A DNA stretch of 64,000 nucleotides from Opitutaceae bacterium (lineage in GTDB: Bacteria > Verrucomicrobiota > Verrucomicrobiia > Opitutales > Opitutaceae), in assembly GCA_024233285.1 (NCBI GenBank), contig JACKPU010000006.1, positions 62,001-126,000 on the forward strand, written 5' to 3'. Shown here piece after piece: positions 1 through 9,600 of the stretch. The notes under the pieces were generated by a model. That model had not been told where the DNA came from, searched no databases, and was given only the letters and a program-made list of their open reading frames with translations. Both the position numbers and the translations under genes were made by a program. Numbering within the stretch: position 1 is the first letter of the stretch; each line of letters begins with the position of its first letter.

Positions 1-218
1 TCCCAAGGCTCGTCGAAGTGCATGACAACTTCGCGCGGCTGCGGATGCTGCAACTGTTGACGGGCGCCGCCGGTGAGCGAATCGATCAGCGCGGCATCGA
101 CGAACAATTCCCGCCGTGTGCCGATATCAGTGGGTGCGGACATGAGGGCAGAGCAGGCGAGTAGAGGAACGATTAACGAGCACAGTCGGGGTGAACGAAA
201 GCGCGCCGCCGCGCTCAT
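1..218 (-). CDS. Secreted ELFVD-type hypothetical protein, N-terminus only
   Basis: Only the first 72 codons lie in the window; the gene runs off the left edge. The ATG at 218 gives an N-terminus with a basic start and a hydrophobic run (SLIVPLLACSALMSA), read as a signal peptide. It is followed by GTRRELFVDAALIDSL and HPQPREVV. That opening resembles a large group of secreted, mostly uncharacterised proteins in Planctomycetes and Verrucomicrobia, some annotated as glycoside-hydrolase-like beta-propellers. The ATG overlaps the TGA of the upstream kinase gene (ATGA), so the two are probably translationally coupled and may serve one carbohydrate pathway. A second in-frame ATG at 141 would remove the signal peptide and is less likely. 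No catalytic residues are visible, so the function is unknown. Confidence 0.6.
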   Translation of the reverse strand, partial: MSAAARFRSPRLCSLIVPLLACSALMSAPTDIGTRRELFVDAALIDSLTGGARQQLQHPQPREVVMHFDEPW

Positions 219-1312
219 CGCACGACCCGAGCGCCGCCGCCGGCGATCTGTTTTTCGACCTCCTTGCGCGTGGCCATCGAGGTGTCGCCGGGCGTGGTCG
301 AAGCGAGCGCGCCGTGAGCCGCACCGTATTCGACGGCCTTTTGCGCATCGTTGAATTGTAAGAATCCGAATTGCAGACCCGAGGCGAACGAATCGCCGCC
401 GCCGACGCGGTCGAGGATCTCGAGTTCCGGATACTGGCGGCTTTCATGGAATTTGCCGTCGTGCCAGAGGATCGCGGACCAGTCGTTCTTCGTCGCGGTG
501 ATAACCCGGCGGAGCGTGGTGGCGGCGACTTTGAAGTTGGGAAATTCCTCCACCGCAGTTTCGATCATATCCTTGAAGGCATCGATCTCGATCTTGGAGA
601 TGTTGTGGTCGGCGCCCTTGACCTCGAAACCGAGCGAGGCGGTGAAGTCCTCCTCGTTGCCGATCATGACGTCGACGTATTTGGCGATCTCGCGATTGAC
701 CTCCTGGGCTTTTTTCAAACCGCCGATGGTCTTCCAGAGCGACGGACGGTAATTGAGGTCGTAGGAAACGATGGTGCCGTGCTTCTTCGCTGCCTTGACC
801 GCTTCGATCGTCAGTTCCGCGGTCGTGGCGGAAAGAGCGGCGAAAATCCCGCCGGTGTGAAACCAGCGTGCGCCTACTTTGCCGAAAATGTAGTCCCAAT
901 CGAAGTCACCGGGCTTGAGCTGGGAGGCTGCGGTGTTGCCACGATCCGGAGTGCCGACGGCACCGCGAATGCCGAAGCCGCGCTCGGTGAAATTCAATCC
1001 GTTGCGGACGGTGCGGCCGATGCCGTCGTCCTCGCGCCACTTGATGAAGTCGGTGGCGACGCCGCCTTGCATGACGAAATCCTCGATCAGGTGACCGACT
1101 TCGTTGTCGACGAAAGCGGTGCACACGCCGGTCTTCAGGCCGAAGCATTTGCGCAAGCCGCGCGAGGTGTTGTATTCGCCGCCGCCTTCCCATGCGGTGA
1201 AGGAGCGGGCGGTGCGCACGCGGCCCTCGCCGGGATCGAGGCGGAGCATGATCTCGCCGAGCGAGAGTTGGTCAAATTGGCATTCCGAGGCGGACTTGAT
1301 CTGGAGGCTCAT
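215..1312 (-). CDS. kdgK: PfkB-family sugar kinase, likely 2-keto-3-deoxygluconate kinase
   Basis: A 365-residue ribokinase/PfkB-fold kinase expected to phosphorylate a sugar or sugar acid in the cytoplasm. The N-terminal substrate lid region has LGEIMLRLDPGEGRVR and a Gly-rich WEGGGEYNTSRGL segment. The C-terminal anion-hole/catalytic motif is GGGDSFASG at about residues 304-312, with Asp307 as the predicted base. The family norm is GAGD, so GGGD is a mild variant seen in KdgK-like kinases. The ATG at 1312 (MSLQIKSA) was chosen over an ATG 20 codons upstream because it begins just before the conserved first strand. The stop overlaps the start of the next, secreted protein gene. glcD diverges 126 bp away. 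The exact substrate is inferred: KDG is most likely, but other hexose or keto-acid substrates are possible. Confidence 0.75.
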   Translation of the reverse strand: MSLQIKSASECQFDQLSLGEIMLRLDPGEGRVRTARSFTAWEGGGEYNTSRGLRKCFGLKTGVCTAFVDNEVGHLIEDFVMQGGVATDFIKWREDDGIGRTVRNGLNFTERGFGIRGAVGTPDRGNTAASQLKPGDFDWDYIFGKVGARWFHTGGIFAALSATTAELTIEAVKAAKKHGTIVSYDLNYRPSLWKTIGGLKKAQEVNREIAKYVDVMIGNEEDFTASLGFEVKGADHNISKIEIDAFKDMIETAVEEFPNFKVAATTLRRVITATKNDWSAILWHDGKFHESRQYPELEILDRVGGGDSFASGLQFGFLQFNDAQKAVEYGAAHGALASTTPGDTSMATRKEVEKQIAGGGARVVR

Positions 1313-1438
1313 GAAATCGGGAGGGTTTGCGGAAAGGAGGCTCAGACAAACCGCTGCGTTTGCCGCGGTCAATCATCGTCCTGCCTATGCCGCGATTCGG
1401 GATTGGCGAAAAGCCCCGGATGATGCGAACTGTCCGTT

Positions 1439-2872
1439 ATGCCATCCTTTGTCTCAGCCACCCGCGCTCTCAAACGCCGTCTCGGGACGGTGGTCGATAC
1501 GTCCGAGTCGGGCTGTTGGGCGGCTTCGTTCGACAGCAGCAAGATTTCGTTTTTGCCCGAGGCGGTCATCACGCCGCGCAAGGAAGCGGACGTGGGCGTG
1601 GTGCTGGAATTGGCCAACAAGCACCGCGTGCCCGTGACGGTGCGCGGACGCGGCACGACGCTCATGGGCTCGGCGGCACCGATCGCAGGCGGCTGGGTTA
1701 TCGACATGCTCCGGCTCAATAGAATCAAAATCGACACCGAGGCCGGCATGGCGCACGTGCAGGCCGGCGCGAAGAACGGCGATGTGCAACGCGCGGCGGA
1801 AAAGGCGGGCTGGTTTTATCCGCCCGATCCGTCGTCGAAGGAATATTGCACGATCGGCGGCAACATCGCCTGCAATGCCGGCGGCATGCACGGCGGCAAA
1901 TACGGGGTCACGCGCGACTTTGTGATCGCGGTGCGCGGATTCCTGCCGACGGGTGAATTTGTGGAGTGGGGCACGGCCACCAAGAAATTCGCCGCGGGAT
2001 TCAATCTGCGTGATTTGTGGATCGGCAGTGAGGGCATGCTCGGCGTCGTGACCGGCGCGGTGCTCAAGCTCTTGCCGGCGCCCGCTGCGCGCTGGACCTT
2101 GCTCACCGCGTTTGCCGACGAAGCAAAGGCGATTGCCGCGGCGCGGGCGCTGTTTCGGCTGCGCGTGCAACCGGCGATTTGCGAGTTTCTCGATCGCGAA
2201 AGCGTGATCTGCGCCGAGCGTGCCACCGGGCGGGCCGTGTTTGCCGGACAGCCGAATCGCGCAGTGATCCTGCTGGAGCTGACCGGGGCGATCAGCGAGG
2301 TGAAGGAAGTGTCGAAAGTCGTGTTGGGCTGGGCGAAGGAACATGCCTTGGCGCATCGTGCGGCGCGCACCCGTGACGAGGCCGAACAGCTCTGGCAGGT
2401 GCGGCGCAAGTGCTCGGGCGCGATGTTCGAGCTCGGTGACACCAAGCTCAACGAGGACATCGTGATTCCAATGCGCGCCTACGGAAAGTTCATGCGCTTT
2501 CTCGCAGGACTGAAAAAATCATCGCGGCTGGCGATTCCCACCTTCGGGCATCTGGCCGACGGCAATCTGCATGTGAACATCATGTTTCACCGCGGCGACG
2601 CGGATGAATCGCGTCGCGCGGAGGCCGCGGTGGCGAAGTTGATGCAAACCGTCGTTTCACTTGGTGGCGCAATTTCCGGCGAACACGGCATCGGACTGGC
2701 GAAGACCCCGTTTTTGCGGATTCAACATCCGCCCGCTCAGGTAGGCGCGATGCAGGCGATTAAGCAGGCGCTCGATCCCAATGGTATTCTCAACCCCGGC
2801 AAGATGTTCGAAGTCTACGAGGTATGGAAACAGCCCAAACTGGCGATCCACCTGCCGTGGGACCACAAGTGA
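1439..2872 (+). CDS. glcD: FAD-linked oxidase, GlcD (glycolate oxidase) family
   Basis: A 477-residue flavoprotein with the two-domain PCMH/FAD-oxidase C architecture. The FAD-binding half contains VTVRGRGTTLMGSA, the PPDPSSKEYCTIGGNIACN segment and KYGVTRD, typical of GlcD/D-lactate dehydrogenase flavin sites. The C-terminal half has FGHLADGNLHVNI and GEHGIGLAKTPFL, the conserved substrate-side His-containing motifs, and ends with the usual ALDPNGILNPGKMF. The family oxidises 2-hydroxy acids such as glycolate or D-lactate to 2-keto acids and passes electrons to the respiratory chain, normally with partner subunits GlcE/GlcF. No partner gene is seen here, so it may act alone or with proteins encoded elsewhere. 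It is divergent to the kinase gene. The substrate cannot be decided from sequence alone. Confidence 0.85.
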   Translation: MPSFVSATRALKRRLGTVVDTSESGCWAASFDSSKISFLPEAVITPRKEADVGVVLELANKHRVPVTVRGRGTTLMGSAAPIAGGWVIDMLRLNRIKIDTEAGMAHVQAGAKNGDVQRAAEKAGWFYPPDPSSKEYCTIGGNIACNAGGMHGGKYGVTRDFVIAVRGFLPTGEFVEWGTATKKFAAGFNLRDLWIGSEGMLGVVTGAVLKLLPAPAARWTLLTAFADEAKAIAAARALFRLRVQPAICEFLDRESVICAERATGRAVFAGQPNRAVILLELTGAISEVKEVSKVVLGWAKEHALAHRAARTRDEAEQLWQVRRKCSGAMFELGDTKLNEDIVIPMRAYGKFMRFLAGLKKSSRLAIPTFGHLADGNLHVNIMFHRGDADESRRAEAAVAKLMQTVVSLGGAISGEHGIGLAKTPFLRIQHPPAQVGAMQAIKQALDPNGILNPGKMFEVYEVWKQPKLAIHLPWDHK

Positions 2873-2954
2873 AGCGCTCCTGCGCGGTGATGGTTTTCGA
2901 GAGGTAGGGGCCGATCTCCGAGCGGCCCGGTTATGAGAGACCGCCCCGACCGTA

Positions 2955-3032
2955 GGTCGGGCCCTCCGGCACTGCCGCGCCAAAGATACGTCTATATTTG
3001 CAGGCGATTAAAGGAACTCACTATCGCCTGCA
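2955..3032 (+). repeat. Intergenic repeat, copy 1, with hairpin
   Basis: Between the convergent glcD and VWA genes. It holds GGTCGGGCCCTCCGGCACTG followed by CCGCGCC (2955-2981), then a 10-bp perfect inverted repeat TGCAGGCGAT / ATCGCCTGCA (2999-3008 and 3023-3032). The same two blocks occur in the same order at 42159-42219. The hairpin may also serve as a transcription stop for both genes. Confidence 0.6.
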
Positions 3033-3067
3033 ATCAGGCTCCTTTAGGGCGGTGAGGTCAGGTCCCT

Positions 3068-4933
3068 TCACAGGTGCTCTTCGTAAGTAATGTCGATCTT
3101 GGCGGTGAAGGCCTGTTTCTTCGACTCGCCGTTGAATCGAATGCTGTGCGTTCGTTCGTCGTAAACGAAGCCATTGTCTGGATCTGCCGGCACGGGTTCA
3201 CCGTCGACCAGCACGCGAATGCTTTTCTCGTAAAGCGTGGCTCCGATTGAAACGGGCTCCAGGGCGACGGCGACGGTTTCGGCGATGCGGTCGCCGAGCG
3301 CCGCAAGCGGCTCTGAAAAGTCGCTGTCGATGTTCAGCACGGTGCCACCGGTCAGCTCAGCCGCGCGTCGATGAGAGATGTTGTCGGAAGCAACCACGGC
3401 GTTGATCTCGAGTTTGCCGCGCTTGTTGCCTTTCGCGATGATGAAGGGGCGGATGACCCAGTAGTTGATGTAGCCGTCGAGGGTCTGACGCGCTTTCGGG
3501 TGATCGGCGTTGTAGTCCTTGATCAGATTGGGGAGGGTGCCGCTTTCAATCCATTGGGCCTTGCGCGAGCCATCGCGTTCATTGGTCCACACCGCCATGC
3601 GAGTTTCCTCTTCGTCCATGAAGAACACCACAATGGTCGTGGCCTCGGGACGCAGGAACGAGTGCTCCTTATTGTAGTAGTTCGCGACGAAGTTGTAGAC
3701 GGCGGTGAAAGCCGTGCGATTGCTGTCGCCGTTGGTGCCGACTTTCACGAGTTCGGAGAAAATGCCGTCGGGCGTGGTCGGGGTGACCCACGGGTGCGGC
3801 ATGACCGGGAGCGTGACCAGTGCGCCGTTGCTCGCGACCTGTTTGGTGACTTTCACGGGCTCGCCGCGCCGGTTGAGCACAGGCTGCCCTGCGGCATCGA
3901 TTTCGACGGACCGCACCTTCTTGTAGTGGTTGCGTGCACCGTCAACGAAGTCGGTGGTCAACACGCCGATGCGGTAGTCGAGATCGCGGGTGTGAAAGAG
4001 CCGGCGGAACCGGTTCAAGCTGGCGGCAATGCGCGCCTGATGGGCCTCCATCGAGGGTGAGTTGTTGATCACGAAAACGAGGTCGACTTCGCGACTGCGG
4101 GAACGGTCCGCCGTGATGTGTTTGAGTTTGCGAATGGGTTCGACGTTGACGGCGATGACGTTCTCCACGCCGAGCTGCGGATTGTTTTCGTCGACCGTGT
4201 AATATTTGAAGCGATCCTCGCCGATGAAACCGGGGTTCGGGGCGTAGGTGAGCTGGCCGGTCGCACGATCGAGCTTGGCGGTGCCGTGTTGCGGTCTGGC
4301 CTGATCGTCGAGCACGTAGGCGACCTTGGACTTTTCGAGGCCGATGCGATAACCGGGCGCCATGAAGTCCTCGTGGCTGGGGACGGTTTGTGTGACCGGC
4401 GTGTTCGGGCGGGTGGTCAGCTCGACGCTGCGGACGTTAGTGAGGTTGAGATGACTGGCCTCGACCTCCATCTCGTCGAGCACGATGGGCGGCGGCGGCT
4501 TCACCGTGATGGCAACGGTGTTTTTGAACACCAGGCCGTTGGTCTTGTTCAAGACCCGGTAGGCGAACGAGTCTGCGCCTGAAAAGTCCTCTTCGGGCCG
4601 ATACGCGTAATAGCCGAATCGCGAGCTCTTGGTTTGAAAGAGATCGGCGCCGTTGTCGTCACCGGAAAGGCCCACGCGACCGTGGAGCGGCTCCGACGTG
4701 ATGGTGTATACCAGGTCGTTGCCGTTGATCTCATCGAGAATCGCCGGATCAACTTCCAGCTGGCCGAAGGCACCGGATTCGCCGTCGGCTTCGGTTTCCA
4801 TGGGAGTGGTTGAAACGATGGCATCCTCGTCCTCGGGGACGGACCCCGGTTCGGCCCAGGCGGTGGCGCCGGCGAGGAGCAAGCAGGAAAACAGGACGCG
4901 CGGCCACGGCAGGATGGGAAATTGGGATTTCAT
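3068..4933 (-). CDS. Secreted protein with two cadherin/Ig-like repeats and a VWA-like domain
   Basis: A 621-residue exported protein. Residues 1-27 form a signal peptide (hydrophobic VLFSCLLLAGATAWA, likely cut after AWA). Two domains of the bacterial cadherin-like/tandem type follow at about 70-147 and 190-268, each ending in a YxPxxxFxGxDxFxY pattern (YRPEEDFSGADSFAYRV; YAPNPGFIGEDRFKYY). From about residue 283 a von Willebrand A-like domain begins (VDLVFVINNSPSM). The metal-binding MIDAS motif DxSxS reads N290-N-S-P-S294, so the first Asp is replaced by Asn, which may weaken metal binding. No C-terminal anchor is visible. Such proteins usually act in adhesion or surface protein contacts, which is inference here. 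It stands alone, convergent with glcD and 103 bp from the MFS gene. Confidence 0.7.
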   Translation of the reverse strand: MKSQFPILPWPRVLFSCLLLAGATAWAEPGSVPEDEDAIVSTTPMETEADGESGAFGQLEVDPAILDEINGNDLVYTITSEPLHGRVGLSGDDNGADLFQTKSSRFGYYAYRPEEDFSGADSFAYRVLNKTNGLVFKNTVAITVKPPPPIVLDEMEVEASHLNLTNVRSVELTTRPNTPVTQTVPSHEDFMAPGYRIGLEKSKVAYVLDDQARPQHGTAKLDRATGQLTYAPNPGFIGEDRFKYYTVDENNPQLGVENVIAVNVEPIRKLKHITADRSRSREVDLVFVINNSPSMEAHQARIAASLNRFRRLFHTRDLDYRIGVLTTDFVDGARNHYKKVRSVEIDAAGQPVLNRRGEPVKVTKQVASNGALVTLPVMPHPWVTPTTPDGIFSELVKVGTNGDSNRTAFTAVYNFVANYYNKEHSFLRPEATTIVVFFMDEEETRMAVWTNERDGSRKAQWIESGTLPNLIKDYNADHPKARQTLDGYINYWVIRPFIIAKGNKRGKLEINAVVASDNISHRRAAELTGGTVLNIDSDFSEPLAALGDRIAETVAVALEPVSIGATLYEKSIRVLVDGEPVPADPDNGFVYDERTHSIRFNGESKKQAFTAKIDITYEEHL

Positions 4934-5036
4934 GATTTTGTGGATGAGGCGGACGATATGCCCTTTGTGTCAGGCAGTCGATGACTAGGTTCCCGCATGC
5001 CAATCATACCGGCGTGGCTGGCGCGGGCGGTTTGGC

Positions 5037-6455
5037 TCAGTCGGCGGCCGGGCGCGGGGTGCGATTGCTGACATTGTTGCCATCGTCACGATGGAGGCCC
5101 CAAAACGAAATCGAAGAAACCGCCACGAGCAGCCCCATGGTGATAAACGCGTGATGGAGGGCGGGAATGACTTCCGCGGGATTGGTCTGATCGAGGCCGC
5201 GCAGGAACCAACCCGCGACGAGCGAGGCGAATGCCACGCCGAAACTGAACGACAGTTGCTGGCTCGTGCTGGCGACGCTGCTGGCCTTGCTGGCGTCGCG
5301 ATCAGATACGTCGGCGTAAATCAACGAGTTCATGCTGGTGAATTGCAGCGACATGAAGAAACCCTGCGCGAGACTCAGGCACAGAATCAGCCAGATGGGC
5401 GAACCGGGGCCGATCAGCGTGAAAAGGCAGATGATCACGCCGATCATCAACGTGTTGCTGATGAGAATCGTGCGATGACCGAACCAGGCGAGCAGTCGCC
5501 GGCTGGAGATTTTCATGATGATCGCCGCCGCGGCGGTCGGCATGGTCAGCAAACCGGCCTGCCATGGCGCATAGCCGAGACCGATTTGATAAAGCAGCGG
5601 CAGGAGGAACGGCATGCCGCCGATCCCGAGGCGTGTGACAAAACCGCCGATGACGGAGAGCCGGAACGTGCGGATGCGGAACAACCAGAGCGAGAGCACC
5701 GGTTTGTCGGTGCGTTTGGCATGCCACCCGTAGCCGGCGAGCAATGCAAGAGCGGCGACGGTCAGCAGCGTGAGTTTGCCGACGGCCATGGTGTGTTCGC
5801 CAAACACTTCCAATACGTAGGAGAGCAGGGCGATACCGGCGCCGAAAAGCAGGAAACCGCGGCGGTCGAACGGCGGCACGTCCTTGTCGACGTAGTTGGG
5901 CATGTAGCGTCGCACCAGCCAGAGCCCGGCGAGCGCAAAGGGCAGATTGATGAAGAAGATCACGCGCCAATGCAGCCAGTGCACGATCAAGCCGCCGGCA
6001 AACGGACCGATCATCGGGCCGATCAGCGCGGGGATGATCACATAGTTCATCGTCCGCAACAGGTCGGAGCGGGGAAAAGTCCGCACCAAGGCGATGCGTC
6101 CGACTGGCGTCATCATCGCGCCCCCCATGCCTTGGAGCACGCGCGAGGCGACCAGCATCGGCACATTGACGGCCAGGCCGCAGAGCAACGATCCGAGCGC
6201 AAACACCGCCACGGCCCACATGAACACGCGCCGGGTCCCGAAGCGGTCGGCCATCCAGCCACTGACCGGGATGAACACCGCCAGACTGAGCGTGTAACTG
6301 GTCAGAACCGCCTTCAGGGCCAGCGGCTCCACCCCAAGGCCTGTCGCCATGACCGGGACGGCCGTATTCAGAATGGTGGCGTCGAGTTGTTCCATGAACA
6401 GCGCCACGGCCACCAGCCAGGGGAGGTAGCGTTTTACGGAATCGGACGACGTCAT
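5037..6455 (-). CDS. MFS transporter, DHA2-type drug/proton antiporter family
   Basis: A 472-residue inner-membrane protein with many hydrophobic segments. Family markers: the opening LPWLVAVALFMEQLDATILN (the D-x-T-I-x-N of DHA2 exporters), motif A between helices 2 and 3 (GWMADRFGTRRV), SRVLQGMGGAMMTP (motif B) and GPMIGPFAGGLI (motif C), the antiporter signature. Overall similarity in style to the HsrA/YieO branch suggests a proton-driven exporter of small molecules; the substrate is unknown. It is transcribed away from smc with a 173-bp intergenic region, in which no regulator or operator is evident. No TetR or MarR regulator gene lies next to it, so regulation cannot be read from context. 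Confidence 0.85.
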   Translation of the reverse strand: MTSSDSVKRYLPWLVAVALFMEQLDATILNTAVPVMATGLGVEPLALKAVLTSYTLSLAVFIPVSGWMADRFGTRRVFMWAVAVFALGSLLCGLAVNVPMLVASRVLQGMGGAMMTPVGRIALVRTFPRSDLLRTMNYVIIPALIGPMIGPFAGGLIVHWLHWRVIFFINLPFALAGLWLVRRYMPNYVDKDVPPFDRRGFLLFGAGIALLSYVLEVFGEHTMAVGKLTLLTVAALALLAGYGWHAKRTDKPVLSLWLFRIRTFRLSVIGGFVTRLGIGGMPFLLPLLYQIGLGYAPWQAGLLTMPTAAAAIIMKISSRRLLAWFGHRTILISNTLMIGVIICLFTLIGPGSPIWLILCLSLAQGFFMSLQFTSMNSLIYADVSDRDASKASSVASTSQQLSFSFGVAFASLVAGWFLRGLDQTNPAEVIPALHHAFITMGLLVAVSSISFWGLHRDDGNNVSNRTPRPAAD

Positions 6456-6628
6456 GGGCAGGACACAGGCCTAACCGCTAGCCCGGCGGAATCAAACAGC
6501 ACGTGAATTTTGCGGCAAAGCCCTCCGGCGGGCGGCAAGCCTTAAATTGGGCCTTTACGAGTTAAAATCAGCTGTCGAGGGTTTGGGTTTGCCCGCGGCT
6601 TGCGGGTTCTCCCACACTCATCCCTTTC

Positions 6629-9600
6629 ATGTATCTCAAGGCGCTCAAGCTTCACGGTTTCAAGTCCTTTGCCGACCCCACGACTCTCAAATTCGAACCC
6701 GGCGTCACGGCCGTTGTCGGCCCGAACGGTTGCGGCAAGTCCAACATCGCCGATGGCATCCGCTGGGTGCTTGGTGAACAAAGCGCCAAGGCCCTCCGCG
6801 GCGGCAAGATGCAGGATGTCATCTTCGAGGGCGCCGATACGCGCAAACCGGCGCAACTTTGCGAAGTCTCGCTGCTGCTCACCGATTGTGAAAAGCAGCT
6901 CGGCAGTGAGTTTCACGAGATCGAGATCATGCGCCGCGTGCATCGCGACGGGCAGAGCGAATATTTCTTCAACGGCCAGGCCTGCCGGTTGAAGGACATT
7001 CACAAGCTGTTCATGGACACCGGCGTCGGTCGGACCAGCTATTCGATCATGGCGCAGGGCCAGATCGATCAGATCCTGTCATCCAAGCCCGAGGAACGCC
7101 GCGCGGTGTTTGAAGAGGCTGCCGGCATCACCAAATACAAGAGCCAGCGCCGCGAGGCGATGAACAAGCTCGCGCTCACTGAGCAAAATCTCGCGCGGGT
7201 CGCCGATGTGGTCGCCGAGGTCAGTCGCCAGATCGGCAGCCTGCGCCGTCAGGCTTCGAAGGCGCTGCGTTACAAGCGCCTCAATCACCGCCTGCGTCAC
7301 CTCGCGCTCGCGTGGAGCGGCCATCAGCATGCCCAAATTTCCGCTACGCTCGGCGAACTCGACGCCAAGGTGCAATCACTCCGCACCGAAGCCGACACGC
7401 GCCGGCATGATCTTGAAACCCAGCAATCCGCGCTGGAGGAAAAGAAGGCGCAGCGCGGACGTTTGAACCAGCGCGTGCAGGACGCGCAGCAGGCCGTTTA
7501 CGACCTGCGTTCGCAAAAGGAAGCCGCGGAAAACCAAGCCAATCTCGCGCAGATCAAGCGCAACGGCTTGGAGGACCGCCTCGAATCCTCGCGCAACAAT
7601 CTCGGCGAGCTCGAAATGCAGCTGCGCGAGGTTTCCGAAAAGGCGGATTCCGGCGCGCAGGACAAGGAGGAGCAGCTCACGCTGCTCGGCACTTCCGACG
7701 ACGTCTATCAGCAGCGCAACCGCGAGCTCGCGATTGCCGAGGGCGAGCTGAGCAAGCTTGAGCAGGAGCTGCAGCAGGCGAAGTTTCAACTGCTCCAACT
7801 AGACAGCACCGTCGCGCGTTTGCGCACCGATTGCTCGGGTTACGAGGTCGATCAAAAGACCAGCGTGCACAAACACGACGCACTCGCGCAGGAATTGGAG
7901 CAAGTGCGCCAGCAATCCACCTCGGCGGCCCAGCTGGCGAGCGAATTGGAGGTGCGCGTGGAAGAGGCGCTGGCCGAAAAATCACGCGCGCACAACGAGG
8001 TTGTTTCCGCGCAGCAGACCATTGCCACGCTGACCGGCGAATTCCGCGAAGCGCAGCGCAAACAGCAGGAGATCGACCGTGCGCTCGCGCAGCGCACCGC
8101 CCGTCTGCGTTTGCTGCAACAATTGCAGGAAAAGTGGGAGGGCTTCGGCGAAGGCGCGAAGGCGATTCTGCAAGGCCGGTTGGACAATGCCCTGGCCGGG
8201 GCGAAGGCGTTGCCGATCACGCAGGGACTTGAGATCAAGCCGGACTGTGCCCGCGCGGTGGAAGCGATTCTCGGCGCCGCGGCGGAAGCCATCAGCGTGA
8301 GCGACATGGCGACGGCCCAGCGAATCCTTACCCAACTCGAAGCCGAGGAAATCGGCTCGGTGGTGCTGCATGTGGGCGATGCGATTTCCGGCAACGCGCA
8401 AAACGCGGAACTCCCGGCGTTTTTGCAGCCGGCCACGACCGCGTTGGTGAATGCCGATCCGACACATCCGGCCGTGAGTGTTCTGGGGTCTTGTTATTTG
8501 ACCGACGACCTGCCGGCGTTCCTGGAATATTGGAAGGCGAATCCGCATTTCAGCTTCCTCGCCGTGGCTGCCCGGAAAGGCGATTTAGTGGACCGGCGCG
8601 GTTTGGTCTACGGTGGTTATCGCAACAGCAAGAAAGCCGCGAACAGCATCGTGCAGCGCGAAATCGACCTGCGCGAAACCGCCCGCGCCCTGGCCGAGGA
8701 ACAGAAGGCTCACGACGAGCAACGGCTCGTCATCGACGGCATCAACGGGCGTCTCACCGAGGCCGAACAATCGCTTGAAGCCAAGCGCGCTGAAGTGCTC
8801 ACGGTCACGCAAAACGTCGCCGCCGTTCAGGCCGAACAACGCAACGCCCAGCGGACGCTGGACGAAATCACCCAGCGCATCGAACGGATGGAGCGCGAAG
8901 TGGCTTCGCTGGAAGTCGCGCGCAACGAGGCGCATGAGCGCTGGGAAAAGGCGCAGACTGGCTTGCGGGAGGCCGAGACGTCCACGGCCGCGCAGCGCGA
9001 AAAGATTCAACAATTGGAAACCCGCCTGGGGGAGATTCGCACCGATCGCGATGTGAAGCGCGAATCGCTGGCCCAGGCCCGTCTCGAACTCGCCGAGCAC
9101 CGCCAAAAGGTCGAGGTGCTCGATCGAGGTCTCGACGAAATGCAACGCCGGCGTCAGCAACTCAGCGAGTTGCTGGTGCAGCGTCAGCAGGAAATCGAAG
9201 TTTGGAGCGAGCAAATCGCCGAACTCGAGAACGAGTCCGCCGCCCAGCGCAGCCGCGCGGCTGAGATGGTCGAATCCCTGACCGTGGCCCAACAGCAGGT
9301 TGAGGCCGTGCGGGTGGAGTTGGTGGAGTTGGAGCGTGGAATTTCCGCGGTCGAGGGCACCCAACACAGCCTCCGGCAGCAAACCGAGTCCGCGCATAAC
9401 GAACTCAGTCGCCATGAAGTGAAACTCGCAGAGAACCGCCAGCGCGTGGAATTTCTGATCGAGGAGGTGCGCCGCGAGTTCTCCACGGAGATTTCCACGA
9501 TCGATTGGAAGATGCAGCTTTGGCGTTCGGAGGATGAACCCGAGGGTTTGCAACCACTCGACCTCGACGAAGACGAAGACGGCACTGCCGCTTCGGAACC

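Noticed and set aside
5091..6506. A 471-codon plus-strand open frame across the MFS gene
   Set aside because: It is antisense to a gene with clear family motifs and is very rich in Arg, His, Gln and Asp, as expected for a high-GC shadow frame.
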